Counted from the first letter of the stretch, positions 11,504 to 23,242 are shown. The stretch is 64,000 nucleotides of DNA from Heliocidaris tuberculata (GCA_025618425.1 CM046848.1:27769156-27833155), one strand, 5' to 3'. Made by a program: numbers and translations. The notes: a model not told the origin generated them from the letters alone.

Positions 11504-11928
11504 TGACAGAAGGAAGAGAGGGAAAATGAAATTCTAAAGAAATAAAAATGTAGCAAAAGAAAGGACATTAACAACAGAAGACAAAGAGAGGAGAGAAGGA
11601 AGAGAGAGAAAGAGAGAGAGAGAATAAGCAGAAGAGATGACACTACTACAAAGATAAAATCATAACAATTGGGTAACATCCAAATCTTGACAGGGAGAGA
11701 AGGAAGAGAGAGAGAGAGAGCAAGAGAGAGAATAAATGGAAGAGATGACACTGCTACAAAGATAAAAATCATGACAATTGGATAATATCCAAGTCTTGAA
11801 AGGAAAAAAGACAGAAAACATTTACAGATAATACAAGAGAGAGAATAAAGAAGAGAGAGGAAGGGCATTATAAGGAAGGAAATATGGGGCTAGTAGATGA
11901 GATAAAAATAGCAAAAAAGAGTGAAGAC

Positions 11929-11931
<3 letters not shown>

Positions 11932-11968
<37 letters not shown>
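11932..11968. repeat. (GA)n microsatellite
   Basis: Near-perfect AG dinucleotide run, within the larger GA-rich field. Confidence 0.95.
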
Positions 11969-11971
<3 letters not shown>

Positions 11972-12515
11972 GGGGAGAGGAGACAGAGAGAGAGGGTAAT
12001 GTCATGAAGATAATTTCATCACAATTGGATAACATCCGAAACTGCTAGAAAGAAAGAGAGGAGAGAAAAACATCCATATAGGGAATATAGGAAACATTAA
12101 AGAAAAGTGAGAAAGGGTAAGACAAGGAAACAAAGATGAAGATATAGAAAGGGAACAGAGACAAGTGATACTGTATTGACGGTATAATCACATTGGGATG
12201 ACATGCAACGATAGGGAGCATCCACTGAGAATGACATCTAGAAAAGTGATATTATTTATACACCTATACAATACTGTAGGCAGTTGAAATGGCTAAAGGT
12301 TTGATTTTGTTTATTATCATTTCTGACCAAAAAAAAAATCTATTTTATTGAAAAATTGAAATCAAAATCAAAATCAAAATATAATCATCACAATAGGATG
12401 AAATCCAAATCCACATTCAATGGGAAGAAAGAGTGCATACCCCCAGACTGAAGAAGAGTGATATTACTCAATAATGGAGTTGTAGGGTAATAATACAAAG
12501 GAAAAGAGGAGAGAC

Positions 12516-12546
<31 letters not shown>

Positions 12547-12710
12547 CAAAGAGACAGACCATTATGTTTGAAACAGATGAAGAAGTTAAAAAAGAATAAA
12601 GTAGCTTTTGCAAAGATACATGTAGTCATAATTTGAGAGCCTGATCGGTTAAGAGTAGGCATTTTGTCCGTCCTTGACATTGAATATTTCATGGATTATA
12701 ATTTTAGTAG

Positions 12711-12724
12711 GCGACCATGGCAAC
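12711..12724. promoter_or_regulatory. X-box-like word
   Basis: GCGACCATGGCAAC matches the RFX X-box right half and part of the left half. A single short word, so function is speculative. Confidence 0.15.
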
Positions 12725-13224
12725 CAATTTTTTCAAATTTCAACTCCTTCATTGATGCCCTTCACAAATTGAAAATAAAATAGCTCTCTTCAATTAAATA
12801 CTTATTTTCTACAGGCATTCTAACTTTCCAAATGTGTCAAATGTCCATCCGTGACTATCCGATCAGGCTCAGCATCTGAATTTAACGTGAAGAACTGGTG
12901 AAAGCATCCATGCAGAATAGGTAGAAAACTAGAATAAGGAAGAATAAAGGATGGAGCTGAAGAGCGATACAATGACAAAGAGAAAGAGATAAATGAAGAT
13001 TGTCAGACAGACAAATGATCTTTATAAAAAATAAAGAATAAGAATCCTTTTCTTTTACATATAATCATCTCAAAGATTCCGCTTTTGGAAATATAACCAT
13101 CTCAATGGAATTACATCAAGTTTCCTAGGAAGAAATATAGTACCTTCAAAAAATCTAATGAAAACAGATATGAAACAGCTAAGTTTGACAGGGAAAAGAG
13201 AAATTTTTCAAACAATGTGATGAG

Positions 13225-13400
13225 TTGTGAAACAATCAAGTTTGTAAATTTATATCGTACTGTCATGTTGTATAATTTCTTGTATGCTGTATCACTGTCA
13301 TATAATCTTCCTGTGCTTTTACAGCGCCTTGAGCATTTTGCGTCATGCAAATGGCACTTTATAAATACTCAATATTTTTTTTTTAATTGTTATTATTGTT
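13225..13400 (+). mobile_element. L2-like LINE or SINE 3' end
   Basis: A pyrimidine/T-rich UTR-like stretch leads to ACAGCGCCTTGAGCATTTTG, then ATGGCACTTTATAAATACTC and an AT-rich tail with TTATTATTG. The GCGCCTTGAGCAT...TATAAATACTC arrangement is the standard 3' end of L2-like LINEs and their SINEs. No coding part remains. Confidence 0.65.
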
Positions 13401-13479
13401 GTAAACATTCAGAATGGATGGCAAACTCAAGGAAGAAGAGAACTATCATTAAATACAGATGGAGTTTTTAAAAGTTACT

Positions 13480-13900
13480 CAGGGAGAATGAGAGAAAGAG
13501 AGACAGAAAATGAGTACCAAAAAAAAAAAAGTTAAGAATAAATTGGAAATGGAATGGAAAAAAAAAGATTTGGTAGAATAAAGATAGAGATGAACATCTA
13601 GATGAGAGAGAGATATAAAGAGAGAGAGGGGGAGTTTTAAAAAAATTAACATCCATAGAGAACACATGTAGATAACAGAAAGAGGAGTAATTCAATATGA
13701 AATAAAGATGGCCTTTACAAGTATGGTAGTAAAAAAAAATGAAAGAAAGAAAAAAAACATGTAGAGATGATAGATAAAAGCAACAAAATGAAACTAAGAT
13801 TGAATAAAAGAGTAAAAAATGAAAAAGAGAATAAGAATACAACCTTCTGTAGAGAATAGATAGGAAGCACAAAGACGAGGAAGAAAGAAAGATGAGACAC
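13480..13900. repeat. purine-rich low-complexity tract
   Basis: AG/AAAG-rich plus strand with several A-runs and (GA) runs. The reverse open frames through it are Leu/Phe/Ser-rich artefacts. Confidence 0.7.
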
Positions 13901-14330
13901 TGTATTGCTAAGCCCTAGAAAACTCAAGTTCAAATCCATTAAATATGCAGATTGAATAGTAACAAGATCATTTCCACGGGGTAAGCAAGATATTTTGAAT
14001 GCTCTGACTTCCGTTTGCATCCCATGAAAGCTTGGATACTTTCTTAATGCCTTGTCAAATTTCAAGGAAGACTGGTACATTGTGGAAAAGCTTCACTTCT
14101 CTATTCGCAGCCAGCTGCATCATGTTTCAACACACGTAGCTACGCATCGTGAGGTTGATAATAATGCGAGGGAGATCTGTAGTCGGGGTACATATTACCA
14201 CAAACCATATCGACATGTTTACATTCTATACGAGCCTCCCGGATTCGGACATATAAAACAATCTCAAATCCGGGCAATTTTCTTCATCTCCCTAACTCCC
14301 TCCATATTCCTTCTTCCTCAATAGCTTCTC
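13901..14330. other. GC-balanced island with one open frame, no recognised gene
   Basis: A forward frame from 14052 to 14324 is open for 90 codons but has no ATG start and no domain that I recognise. A short inverted pair CCCGGATT/AATCCGGG flanks 14235-14272. An acceptor-like TCTATTCGCAG ends near 14110. Unique-looking. It may be regulatory or a chance open frame. Confidence 0.2.
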
Positions 14331-14332
14331 AA

Positions 14333-14352
14333 CCCCCCCCCCCCCCCCCCCC
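14333..14352. repeat. poly(C) tract
   Basis: Run of about 20 C, continuing into CT/C-rich sequence. Confidence 0.95.
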
Positions 14353-14519
14353 TCCCCACTCACTTCCCCCCGGCCATTCTGCCTATTAAAGCCCCTTCTT
14401 TGGTCTATTTTATCGGTCGATGGCTCCCTCTTTTTGCCGAGGAGCGTTGGAGAGGCAGTGAAGAGGAAAACGAAAGTGAATAATTCCAGGGCCAAAGTGC
14501 TAATTTAGATTCCACTTCC

Positions 14520-15850
14520 AACTGCTTCAGTCATCGTCAATTGCACTACATTTGTTTTTCGCTTATCTTCGCACGTCACATAAAGAAAAAAGGAAGTCAA
14601 TGACTACACTGTTAGCAGAATAAAATACCTTACAAATATTTACTGTGGTATGTATGATAAAGAGAAGATACTATCTGTTATCGAAACAAAACACCTTAAC
14701 AATATTAATACATTTTTATATGATAAAAAGAGGAAAACAAAAGGCATCATCAACATGTATAATTATTTCTTTGAAAATATTGCTATTCTAAAGAGCTAAA
14801 TATCACTGAATCTGTATATGACAATTTTTAGAAAGACATGTAACCATGTAAGAGGAGTAATCATTTCATTCCACTATTTTTCAAATTTAGTTTAACATGA
14901 TTTCTAAGTACATAGTACAATATCTTTATGATGGAAGTGTAGAAGTTCACTCTTTATCTGGGGTATTTCCTTTTTGGATTTTCAATAGAAAAATGGAGAT
15001 TCTCGCAGTGTTATTATTAAATTCTTTTATTTTGTATCCCAAAGCTCTTCCTGAACTTTCCAGGGCTAAATTGCTCTCTGCTTCTCAGTATTTGTTATAT
15101 ACACGTATAATTTGTAACTTGACTGAAATAAAATGTGAGGAAGTTTCCCAAAGCTTTTCACATTTTTACACTATTATATAATTATAGGAAGATAGTTAAT
15201 TAATTCTATCACAAAACAGTTTTCAATATATAACAGCCATCTCGAAGAGAATCATACTAAATTTTATTACATCATTTTTACATTAGCTTATACTGAAGTT
15301 TATTTTAAACATTCATGTGTACATTTTGGCAAGCAGTTTGATATACATTTATGAATTATGATTTTGACTATAAATATTCTTGTTTATAACCCAACAAGAC
15401 TAAAGTTGATTACAAATATTCATATTTACATTAGATAATATTTGAGTGTCTCAAATCCTTCACCAATAAACTTCATATTTTAATTGATTTGTGCACTTAA
15501 AGCGCATGGCAGCATTAGTTACTACACTTGGGTATCATCCATCAGTATCTTTGTGTAAAAGAGGGCAGATTGCTGACACTCTAGACATACGATGTAAGAT
15601 AAGGTGAAGCAATTGGACAAGTTGATACAGCCCAAATGAGGCCGAGAATAGATAGAGTCAATTTGCCTACACTCATTTGTTGGAAGCAAAATCACAGACT
15701 GCATACCCAGTATCTGAGTGTCCACTTAGGATGTGCGCCCCTTTCACACCCAAATCCTCAACCAGACATGGTTAGTGGGGCTTTGAAATGACTGGATAAC
15801 AACTGATAAATTCCCTACACTAATTCAAATTGTCAAATTTAACCTTGGAC
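14520..15850. other. no gene seen
   Basis: AT-rich, apparently unique. Two short frames (14897-15181 forward, 15522-15725 reverse) have no recognisable features. Confidence 0.4.
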
Positions 15851-15930
15851 CAACGCTATACCCTAAATGTATACTTAATCCTAAACCTAACCTAAAATCA
15901 AACATCAACCTGAACAATAACCCTTTATAT
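15850..15930. repeat. degenerate telomere-like CCTAA tract
   Basis: CCTAAACCTAACCTAAAATC and nearby CCCTAA words form a diverged cluster similar to that at 1474-1552. Confidence 0.5.
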
Positions 15931-16184
15931 TTGATGACATAAAACCTGGAGCAAATATCAGATCGTTATGCTAATAAACTTTGTTCACACAAATGATATA
16001 ATTTGTAAATTTATTTTTGTATTTTGTTCTTTTCCACTATCTTAACATTATTCTAATCTTTTACCCTAACTTGTGGGATGAAACACCCATTTCAGTAGAG
16101 TATTTTGTTTTTCATGAGGGTCCAAAGTAGGGTAATATTCTACAAAGGAATGACTGAGACCCATTTACACTGGAAATCTGAAAG

Positions 16185-16525
16185 CAGAACAAAGTTGTTT
16201 CCATGAGGCAGTCTAAATGCCCTCAGTACAAAAGGGGCCTTAGGGACAATGCTGCTGTATCCCTTTAGTACATATCTCAGTGCAAAACAGAACTTGAGGG
16301 AGCACTGGCATCATTATAGCATTACCCACTGGTGGAAAAGGGACCTTTTAGACAACACTATTGTTTCCTCTCGGTACATGGTTTAGTAAAAAGGGGGACC
16401 TTGGGAACAACGCTGTTGAAGCTAAATGTACTACCGACCCTCAGTCAAATTTGACTGATTGCCATTATAACACGTACCAAAAACCAACAACAACAACAAC
16501 AGTGCAAAAAGGACCTTGCCAACAT
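16185..16525. repeat. degenerate ~65-90 bp tandem repeat
   Basis: About five units carry the pattern AGTRCAAAANGGGACCTT followed by GGGANAAYRCTGNTG. The last is cut by a short (CAA)n run at 16485-16500. Confidence 0.6.
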
Positions 16526-16706
16526 ATAATGTATAGCTACTTGTATTCATGTCTGAATTTAAAAGTAGAGACGAATATTAGAATTCTTTCGTAAAAGTGC
16601 AATGTGCCAAGCAATGACATTCAAAGCTCTTTTGATAATTAACACTAAAGTGCTAGCTGCACTATAATTGAATAAAGTGATCAAAAGTTAGGCTTAGACC
16701 ACACCA

Positions 16707-16789
16707 TTAACTCATTGCCTGTAGGAACTGAGCGGTCCCTGTGTTAAGACAATGGTAATGAGGGAATTCAGCAGTCAAAGGGTTAGTCA
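16707..16789. mobile_element. very short TTAA-ended MITE
   Basis: The left end TTAACTCATTGCCTG pairs with the complement of CAGTCAAAGGGTTA at the right end. The TTAA/CCC-type tip suggests a piggyBac-like origin; at ~82 bp it could only be non-autonomous. Confidence 0.45.
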
Positions 16790-17472
16790 TGAATTAGTAT
16801 GATTATTTCATGAATGCGCAAGTCTATGTGTCAATATTCATCACAAAATGTTCTAGTATATGAGTAGAAAATATGCAGTATACAGCCATTAGGACTTCCA
16901 TGTCAAGTTTCATTAGGGTTTCGAATTTCATCAATGTACTACAGCAATCGTTAGAGCATTCCTACAGATTACTATAGATGCCAACATAACAGATACATAA
17001 TAATTTGTGGGCTGAAAACCACAAAGGCTTTTTTAACTCTTTGAATCCTAAAACCAAGATAACTTGTGACAAAATCCATTTGAAAAGCATGATGAATGAA
17101 AGTGAAATTGCCCCAATAAGGGGAAAAGTCCTGATAGTAATCCATGGAAATCATTGAGAAGCAGACAGACTTTAATAGAGCTTCAAACATTACTGCTGTT
17201 TTAGTTCAAAAGAATGTGACTGAATGTCATTTAGCTCCAAATTCAATTTAGACAAGACAAGTTAGACAAGGCCAATTTTGTATGTAACTATAAAACTCAA
17301 ATATAAACAAATTAAGAAAATGTCATCTTCATCATCATGACAATGACTGCAACATCTACAATATGATATTATCAACCCCTAAAATAAAGCTAAAGCCCTT
17401 CAGGTACTCAGCAGATGGGAGCTTCTTTTAAGTGAAATGTAAGACAGACATAAGACAAACATTAGATTCTTA
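16790..17472. other. no feature seen
   Basis: AT-rich, apparently unique sequence. Confidence 0.4.
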
Positions 17473-17716
17473 ATCCCTTCAGGGCTCCCATATTTTTTGG
17501 ACAATTGTCAAAAATGAACATTCTGGAGTGAAACCTTGAGTAAAATACGTTTCATAAATAATTTAGGCTTAAAATATTTTCATAGATATAAAGTTCAAGA
17601 TAAAGGTTACTTTTTCTGTTTCTAGAAGAAGTGTGTAGACTTTCTTAGTCCAAACACACTGTTCAACACTTAAACTCTCAGGCAGGATTCGCCACCCATA
17701 GCAAGGAGAGGGTTAA
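17473..17716. mobile_element. TTAA-flanked MITE, piggyBac-like tips
   Basis: The left tip TTAATCCCTTCAGGG faces the right tip GGAGAGGGTTAA. The inverted match is only ~10 bp beyond TTAA, so the call rests on tip style and on the similar elements at 51973 and 60170. Confidence 0.4.
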
Positions 17717-17883
17717 ATCATCAGGTGAAACAAAAGGGTGGCTTGAAAGTGGAGCAATCTATCGCGTCTGTTATTGGAACGATTTTGAAACAAGATGGAA
17801 GGAATATATCCCAAATTGATTGCCCTTTTATCCCATATCTTGCAGGCCGTTTTGAGCTATTCAGGTGAACTTCAACATTATGG
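17680..17883 (+). other. open frame ending at a good donor site, unrecognised
   Basis: A frame of ~65 codons without stops includes KQKGGLKVEQSIASVIGT and later FIPYLAGRFELF. It ends at TTCAG/GTGAAC (near 17867), a good 5' splice-site match. No ATG, no recognised domain, and part of it overlaps the MITE end, so it may be chance. Confidence 0.15.
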
Positions 17884-18364
17884 CAAATTTGGAGACAAAG
17901 CTATAGAGAAGGACACGACTTTGAAACAACAATAAACTCAAACCCTTTTATGGTATCTCTTGATCAATTTGTTATGATCTCTGTCCATATAATATATTTA
18001 TTACGAACCACGCAGAGTCCAAACACGTTTTAAGAATTATCTGAAAAGACAACATATTGCAAATTCTACACTTCCCCACGAGTCAATATTTTCTTAGATT
18101 TGTCAACATCCATATTGCTATCTCTATATCCAGCCTCTATTTTATAAACTTGCTTGTTTATTCCTCTTGTCTTTACTCAATAAAATCATAAAAAATAACA
18201 ATGATGATGATGATGAAATATTCCACTTTTCCCAAATGACATATACCTTTTCATATTACTTATTATTGCTTATCATTATTATTACTTATTAATATCATTA
18301 TTATTTCAATACCTACTTTGGCAACATTTGCTCTGCAGTTAAGATCATACACAAACAAATTCTT

Positions 18365-18415
18365 AACTTCAACCCTGTACCCAACACCATGTTTAACCCT
18401 AAACCTAAGCAACAC
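18365..18415. repeat. short telomere-like tract
   Basis: TTTAACCCTAAACCTAAGC and an upstream AACCCTGTACCC. A weaker version of the tract at 1474. Confidence 0.4.
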
Positions 18416-18524
18416 AATAGCAAAGACTTTAAAGAAATCAACCTAAGGCAAATAAAATAGCCATCACCTATTTAAAATATGCAAACTCTACAATGAAAAA
18501 TGTTGTAATTGGCACAATATCTTT

Positions 18525-18575
18525 GGGATGTACAACAGGGTATTGAAATTGCCCTTGAGTTGATTTCTCAAAGGT
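18525..18575. mobile_element. fragment related to the foldback at 38347
   Basis: GGGTATTGAAATTGCCCTTG and the following AGTTGATTTCTCAAAGG closely match the interior of the element at 38347-38635. Confidence 0.5.
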
Positions 18576-18650
18576 CTTTGCGATCACGTCTAACCTAAAA
18601 CCTAATTGCAACCCAAATTCTATACCTGTAATGAAATAAAGGATGGAATA

Positions 18651-18733
18651 ATTTGTCTGTTGAGAGCAAGAAGGACGTTAACTCTGTGTTAAAGTATATG
18701 AGTTAACGTGCTTCTGGCTCTAAACAGGATTGT
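18651..18733. repeat. hairpin family copy 4
   Basis: TTGAGAGCAAGAAGGACGTT pairs with AACGTGCTTCTGGCTCTAAA. The loop TGTGTTAAAGTATAT is nearly identical to that of copy 3. It lies 30 bases upstream of a copy of the ~385 bp family. Confidence 0.9.
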
Positions 18734-18761
18734 TGCCAGAGCATATGTCACAGCACCTTTC

Positions 18762-19145
18762 ATGATAAAGTTGAGTTCTGGTCATGCCATTACATTGTGA
18801 AAGAAACTGTCTCAGAGCAATTAGTAAAGGTTGATCGTATCTCTTAAAAACTGTTGTACACTGTGAGGTTTTGGAATCATCAAAATGATAAGAAATTGAC
18901 CCAATCTCGCTGAAAGCACATGCACTACACACAGAAATGGTTATATGGGACTGCACACACATGTGGCATGAATGTTCGGCCCTAACACTTCATCTATTTC
19001 GCGTCATATTTCAAACATGAGGGCATTTGAAGAGCAATCTTTTTCAGGGGACATTTCTACTATGTTTTTTCCAAACTGACATAAAAGGAATGAGAAAGCT
19101 CACAAATTATTTTTACCCTTTCCCAGAATTCACCCTTCTCTTTCA
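18762..19145 (+). mobile_element. ~385 bp inverted-terminal-repeat family, copy A
   Basis: Full-length match to 29937-30321 (reverse) and 59638-60028 (forward). Both ends carry AAGTTGAGTTCTGG-like words in inverted orientation; here the right arm has mutated to CCCAGAATTCACC. The interior words TTTTGGAATCATCAAAATGA and GAGGGCATTTGAAGAGCAAT are shared by all three. No coding capacity, so non-autonomous. Confidence 0.85.
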
Positions 19146-19420
19146 AGCCCTTCTGTTTCTGCAAGCGACATCCTGCTTTCATCATCCCAATCTTGGTGAT
19201 GGCTTAGCCTAAGCAAAGTGTCATCTGCCTAGCAACCGCTAATCATTACATCAACACAGAGAAATCTTAATCAAGACATTTATGAGCCATGCTGGAAAGG
19301 TCATGTGGTGTCCACAACCTACTGTGATTGGTCAATAAAAAGTGCCCTTGCTGTAGCATTTTGTCTGTAGTATTGGTAGGGGTAGTAACAGCAGATGTAT
19401 TAGAAGGAGCAGTTAAAGTT
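19146..19420. other. no gene seen
   Basis: Unique-looking DNA between a repeat copy and the AGT array. Confidence 0.4.
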
Positions 19421-19870
<450 letters not shown>

Positions 19871-20125
19871 TGTAGTCGTAGTATTATTTGTATCACTACA
19901 AAAAGTATGCACTTTACATCTTCTTTGCACAATTACATACAAGATGATCAAATATTTCTCGAAGACAAATTTGATGTAGTCCCTGCTATAAAGTTGAGAT
20001 GTATATATTTTCTTTTATATCCCTCATTAAAAATTTCTTGCTCTTGGATTGGTCGAGAGCACTTCATGTGATTAATCATAATTCTACCAGAAAAAGAAAT
20101 TACTCCGGGAGAGAAATAGGTTTAG

Positions 20126-20133
20126 TGACGTCA
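20126..20133. promoter_or_regulatory. CRE palindrome TGACGTCA
   Basis: Perfect CREB/ATF consensus at the left edge of the CpG-rich patch. Function not demonstrated. Confidence 0.25.
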
Positions 20134-20146
20134 AACTTTTCAGAGT

Positions 20147-20168
20147 ATGATAGTTTTTTTACTATCAT
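20147..20168. repeat. small perfect hairpin
   Basis: ATGATAGT and ACTATCAT flank a T-run. Confidence 0.8.
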
Positions 20169-20169
20169 G

Positions 20170-20640
20170 CCTCCGACTGCCCCTTGCTCCCTAGAATCAT
20201 TTCTCTTGACGCGTGCGGCGAGCAGCCAGTAGTGTCCCTCGGCTAACTCCCGCGATGGGACGGCGCGGGCACCAGTGAAACTACGCCGAGCCCGAAAATT
20301 TTCATAAATCCATATAAAGAAAAGTGAGGGGGGGGCGGACACTGAACAAAAAATGGCCGTCAATTTTGCAAAATATGCATGAAGTAACACTAAGCCCAGT
20401 AAATATTTGCAATTAATAATTCTGTCAACCTATCTTGTCAAAGATTCTTGACAATTTGCATGAAATTGTGTTGAAAAGTGACCTGTCCGGACACACGACG
20501 TGTTGGTTATGTAAATGTAATTGGATGTAGGTCAGTAGATCAGCTGTTTCTCAACATGCGCAATCGTACTAGCTAATGCGCGTCGCAACGCGCAAGTCAT
20601 CAGTCGAAATCAAAACATGGCGAACTATGTCTAGCCTAGT
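20170..20640. promoter_or_regulatory. CpG-rich patch, promoter-like or transposon-borne
   Basis: CpG is concentrated here (for example GACGCGTGCGGCGAGCAGCC and GGGACGGCGCGGGC), unlike the rest of the window. Further on, GCGCGTCGCAACGCGCAAG precedes AAACATGGCGAACTATG, a 5' UTR-like context whose ATG at 20616 closes after five codons. It might be a promoter/first-exon region, or just the GC-rich part of the surrounding element. No downstream coding exon was found. Confidence 0.25.
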
Positions 20641-21194
20641 GTCCGTTGAAAGGAAAAAAAAAAAAGATTTTAATTGACGAGGACCAAAAACAAACCAGGA
20701 TTGGAAACAAATGAAGTAGCCTATATTCAGTTATCAGGTAAACTTTATCTACCGAGTTCAGTTATATCAGGTAAAATTTCATTTGAGTGTAAACTGTCAT
20801 AATTATGTCGTTTGACCCTTTTTAACTGTTTGTTAATACTGTTTTGTGTTACTTTTTATTTAGGGCTAGTAACAAAGTTAGACCTCAATATAGATCTATT
20901 TAACGTTAGCCTACCAGACTCTAACAGTAGTAGTAATTAACATTAATTAAATGCTAGCCGATCCGCAGACTAAGTTAGGCCTAGCCTAGCCTAGTATTAA
21001 ATTATTTTTTATTTATTTAATCTAACTGTGCCTGTGCAGTTCATAACTAGCCATATAGGGTCTACTTTTCACTTTCGGAATTTCACCGATTACGTTACGG
21101 TATAGAGTCCAGATCTAGTACTATCCTTTAACACTTTATAACAGGATTAAAATGAGCTTGATGTTATAGACAACCTAGTCCTAAAAGTTAGAGG

Positions 21195-21330
21195 CCTATA
21201 AAACAAAATTAATGTAAGGGCCTTTATTCTGAAATTTACTTCGATCTAGTACGCCGGGTCGGTCTCAGGCTCAGCGACTATCAATCGCGTCAATCTATTC
21301 TAAGTTAGTTTAGCGTCCACTGTGTTTTGC
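21195..21330. repeat. diverged half-copy of the palindrome at 21443
   Basis: Shares GGGCCTTTATTC, GAAATTTACTTCGATCTAGT, GGGTCGGTCTCAG and CAGCGACTA with the left arm of 21443-21617, but lacks the second arm. Confidence 0.6.
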
Positions 21331-21442
21331 TCTAACCGTATATAGATTTAACAACGCGAGATTTATACCATCTAACATTAATTTGCCATATCTAGATCAA
21401 AGTTAAATCCAAATATATTCAATTGTTGATGAGGGATATAAA

Positions 21443-21617
21443 ACAAATATACAGGGCCTTTATTCGGAAATCTAGTGCGATCTATGGGGTCGGTCTCAGC
21501 GACTACAGTCAATCGTCTATTTCTCTCGGGGCTCTCGCCCCTCGAGGAAATAGACGACTGTAGTCACTTCGACCGACCCCATAGATTGCACTAGATTTCC
21601 TCGGGCCCTGTATATTT
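21443..21617. mobile_element. near-perfect ~175 bp palindrome (foldback element)
   Basis: The left arm runs from ATATACAGGGCC through TCTATGGGGTCGGTC and AGTCAATCGTCTATTTC; the right arm is its complement through GAAATAGACGACTGTAGTC, GACCGACCCCATAGA and GGGCCCTGTATAT. The centre is CTCTCGGGGCTCTCGCCCCT. The arms extend almost the full length, so the single strand would form an ~80 bp stem. Confidence 0.85.
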
Positions 21618-22258
21618 GTATATTATAAAGATGTTCTTTAAAATTCAGCAAAGCTAATTAAATGATAGCTTGCTATTAAGCTGAATGCTAATGTATTCAT
21701 ATGGTGCATGGTATTAATCGTCATTATAACTTATGTATTCATCAATGTCTTCTTTAAAGGCAGCGTAGTCCCTATCAGAGTCATGAGGGCCTGCTTTATG
21801 TTGTACATGAAATGTATTATATTCCACATACTAAGAATCTTGCTGTTAGATTGGTCAAAAGGTAATCACATGATAAAACATAGTTTCCCTATCAATCACA
21901 CGAGAAGAAAAGTTTGTGACCTTGATGGTATAGTACTTATGTGTTTCGCTGATCTCTTCAGTCCATATCGAGTCACAATGCATTATCAATATTTTGGGTA
22001 GGCGCGAAATGAAAGTGTGTGACCTTTACGAATAGTCGGAATGAAAAGTGCGTGACGAATAGCTCCATAAGCGTAATAAAATAAGCTATTTTAAGTGTGC
22101 ATTGCCCATTTGCGTGCTTAAATAAAACACATGTGTGCACCCAGGAGGGGGTACAGGTTTATGTCATGGTTTAAACTTCTTTTGTGAATTCAGACCTAAT
22201 GTCTTTTTCAAGAAGTAGACAATAATTGTCTTTCTCGTACCAGTTAAATGTTTCAGAT
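21618..22258. other. no gene seen
   Basis: Apart from the diverged transposon-end relative at about 21835-21895, unique-looking AT-rich sequence. Confidence 0.4.
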
Positions 22259-22426
22259 ATGGAATATAAAGCAAATAATCACCTTTTGGTTTCAGGCGAT
22301 GTGACGAACTATCACTTCCTCGGCGATCTGAATGTATACACTATACATCCAGATCGCCTCAGAAGTGATAGTTTGTCCCATCTTCACCAACGGTAATAAC
22401 GGTAATTATTTGCTTACTATCCCTCA
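22259..22426. mobile_element. ~165 bp palindromic foldback element
   Basis: The arms AGCAAATAATCACC and GGTAATTATTTGCT are outermost. The inner arms pair GATGTGACGAACTATCACTT and CGGCGATCTGAATGTATA with AAGTGATAGTTTGTCCCATC and TATACATCCAGATCGCC. The outer TATCCCTCA word also occurs at 20018, suggesting a shared terminal motif. Confidence 0.8.
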
Positions 22427-23225
22427 AAAATGGTTCACTAGCAAAAATAATCCCACACAAATAGTTCACTAGGAAAATTATTACAAACAAACAAATGAAG
22501 CTATTGAGCCTTCTCAAAAGATAGAAATGTAATCATAATGGTTATACAAAAAATAGCGAATTTGCATGAACTCATAAAGTCATAAAACTGACAAAGACTT
22601 TGACTGAACTGTATCTAAACTCTACAAATAGAGTAAAAATGTAAAAGAAAATGAGAAAAAATATGATGAAACTTTACCATCAGCAGGCACAAAGAAGAAT
22701 GTGGATGTAGACTGAGAGAGTTTTCTAGATTCTCTTTTTCTGACTCCCATCGTCAGTTTACTGCTATCGTGTCGTCTCATCTCCATTCTGAATAATTCCC
22801 CCCTAGGAGTATCAAAACTTCCAGCAAAAACAGTTTTCCTCACTCGATTTCTCCCTTCTCCCCCTTTCCTGCAAAGCAGAGTCAAGTCTTAATCCAAATC
22901 CTCAGATGATCTCTTAATCCCAGTTTAGTTTGGATTAGAAGAATGATTCAGGAGACAGAAACATCCAATAGCTATCCAGGGAGTTGATTGGAAGAGTTGT
23001 GGACCCCAATGCGTGAGTGTACTTATTTGTGCCTGCCAGAAGATTGTCAGAGTTTCAGTGTGCTTACAGGGAGTGTGTTGGGTTACGTTGTAAACAAAGC
23101 GTCTCAGAGGTGGGCTGTTGCATGCGTGAGTATGTGTCTTTCTGCCAAGCGTGTGTATGCTTGTGTTTGATTGTGCGGTGATGTGGCGTGTGTGTGTGTT
23201 TGGGAGTAATCAAGTGAAATGCAAG
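22427..23225. other. no gene seen; short GT-rich stretch
   Basis: A reverse frame at 22622-22885 (87 codons, Arg/Lys-rich) is unrecognised. TGTGTG-rich words at 23130-23205 are a weak microsatellite. Confidence 0.35.
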
Positions 23226-23242
23226 AAAGGAAAAGAAAGAGG

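Larger units (their letters stand above)
11340..13135. repeat. long field of degenerate GA-rich repeats with a recurring core
   Basis: A core resembling ATAATCATCACAATTGGATA followed by ACATCCAAATC recurs near 11350, 11660, 11770, 12015, 12180, 12375 and 13060-13110. The cores are separated by GGGAGAAAGA, (GA)n and AAGAGTGATATT-like spacers. Spacing varies from ~110 to several hundred bases, so this is an old, heavily diverged array. Open frames here are low-complexity. Confidence 0.65.
20001..21453. mobile_element. possible ~1.45 kb element between inverted repeats
   Basis: The left boundary TTTTATATCCCTCATTA (20013-20029) and the right boundary TGATGAGGGATATAAAA (21427-21443) are inverted copies, extending outward as TGTATAT...TTT on both sides. 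The left interior (TTCTTGCTCTTGGATTGGTC) has a diverged relative at about 21835-21895. No transposase frame is visible. It could be one element or two neighbouring copies of a terminal repeat. Confidence 0.45.

Noticed and set aside
18651..18733. Histone-type 3' stem-loop or bacterial-style terminator
   Set aside because: Stem sequence and length do not match the histone stem-loop, no histone gene is near, and the copies are dispersed.
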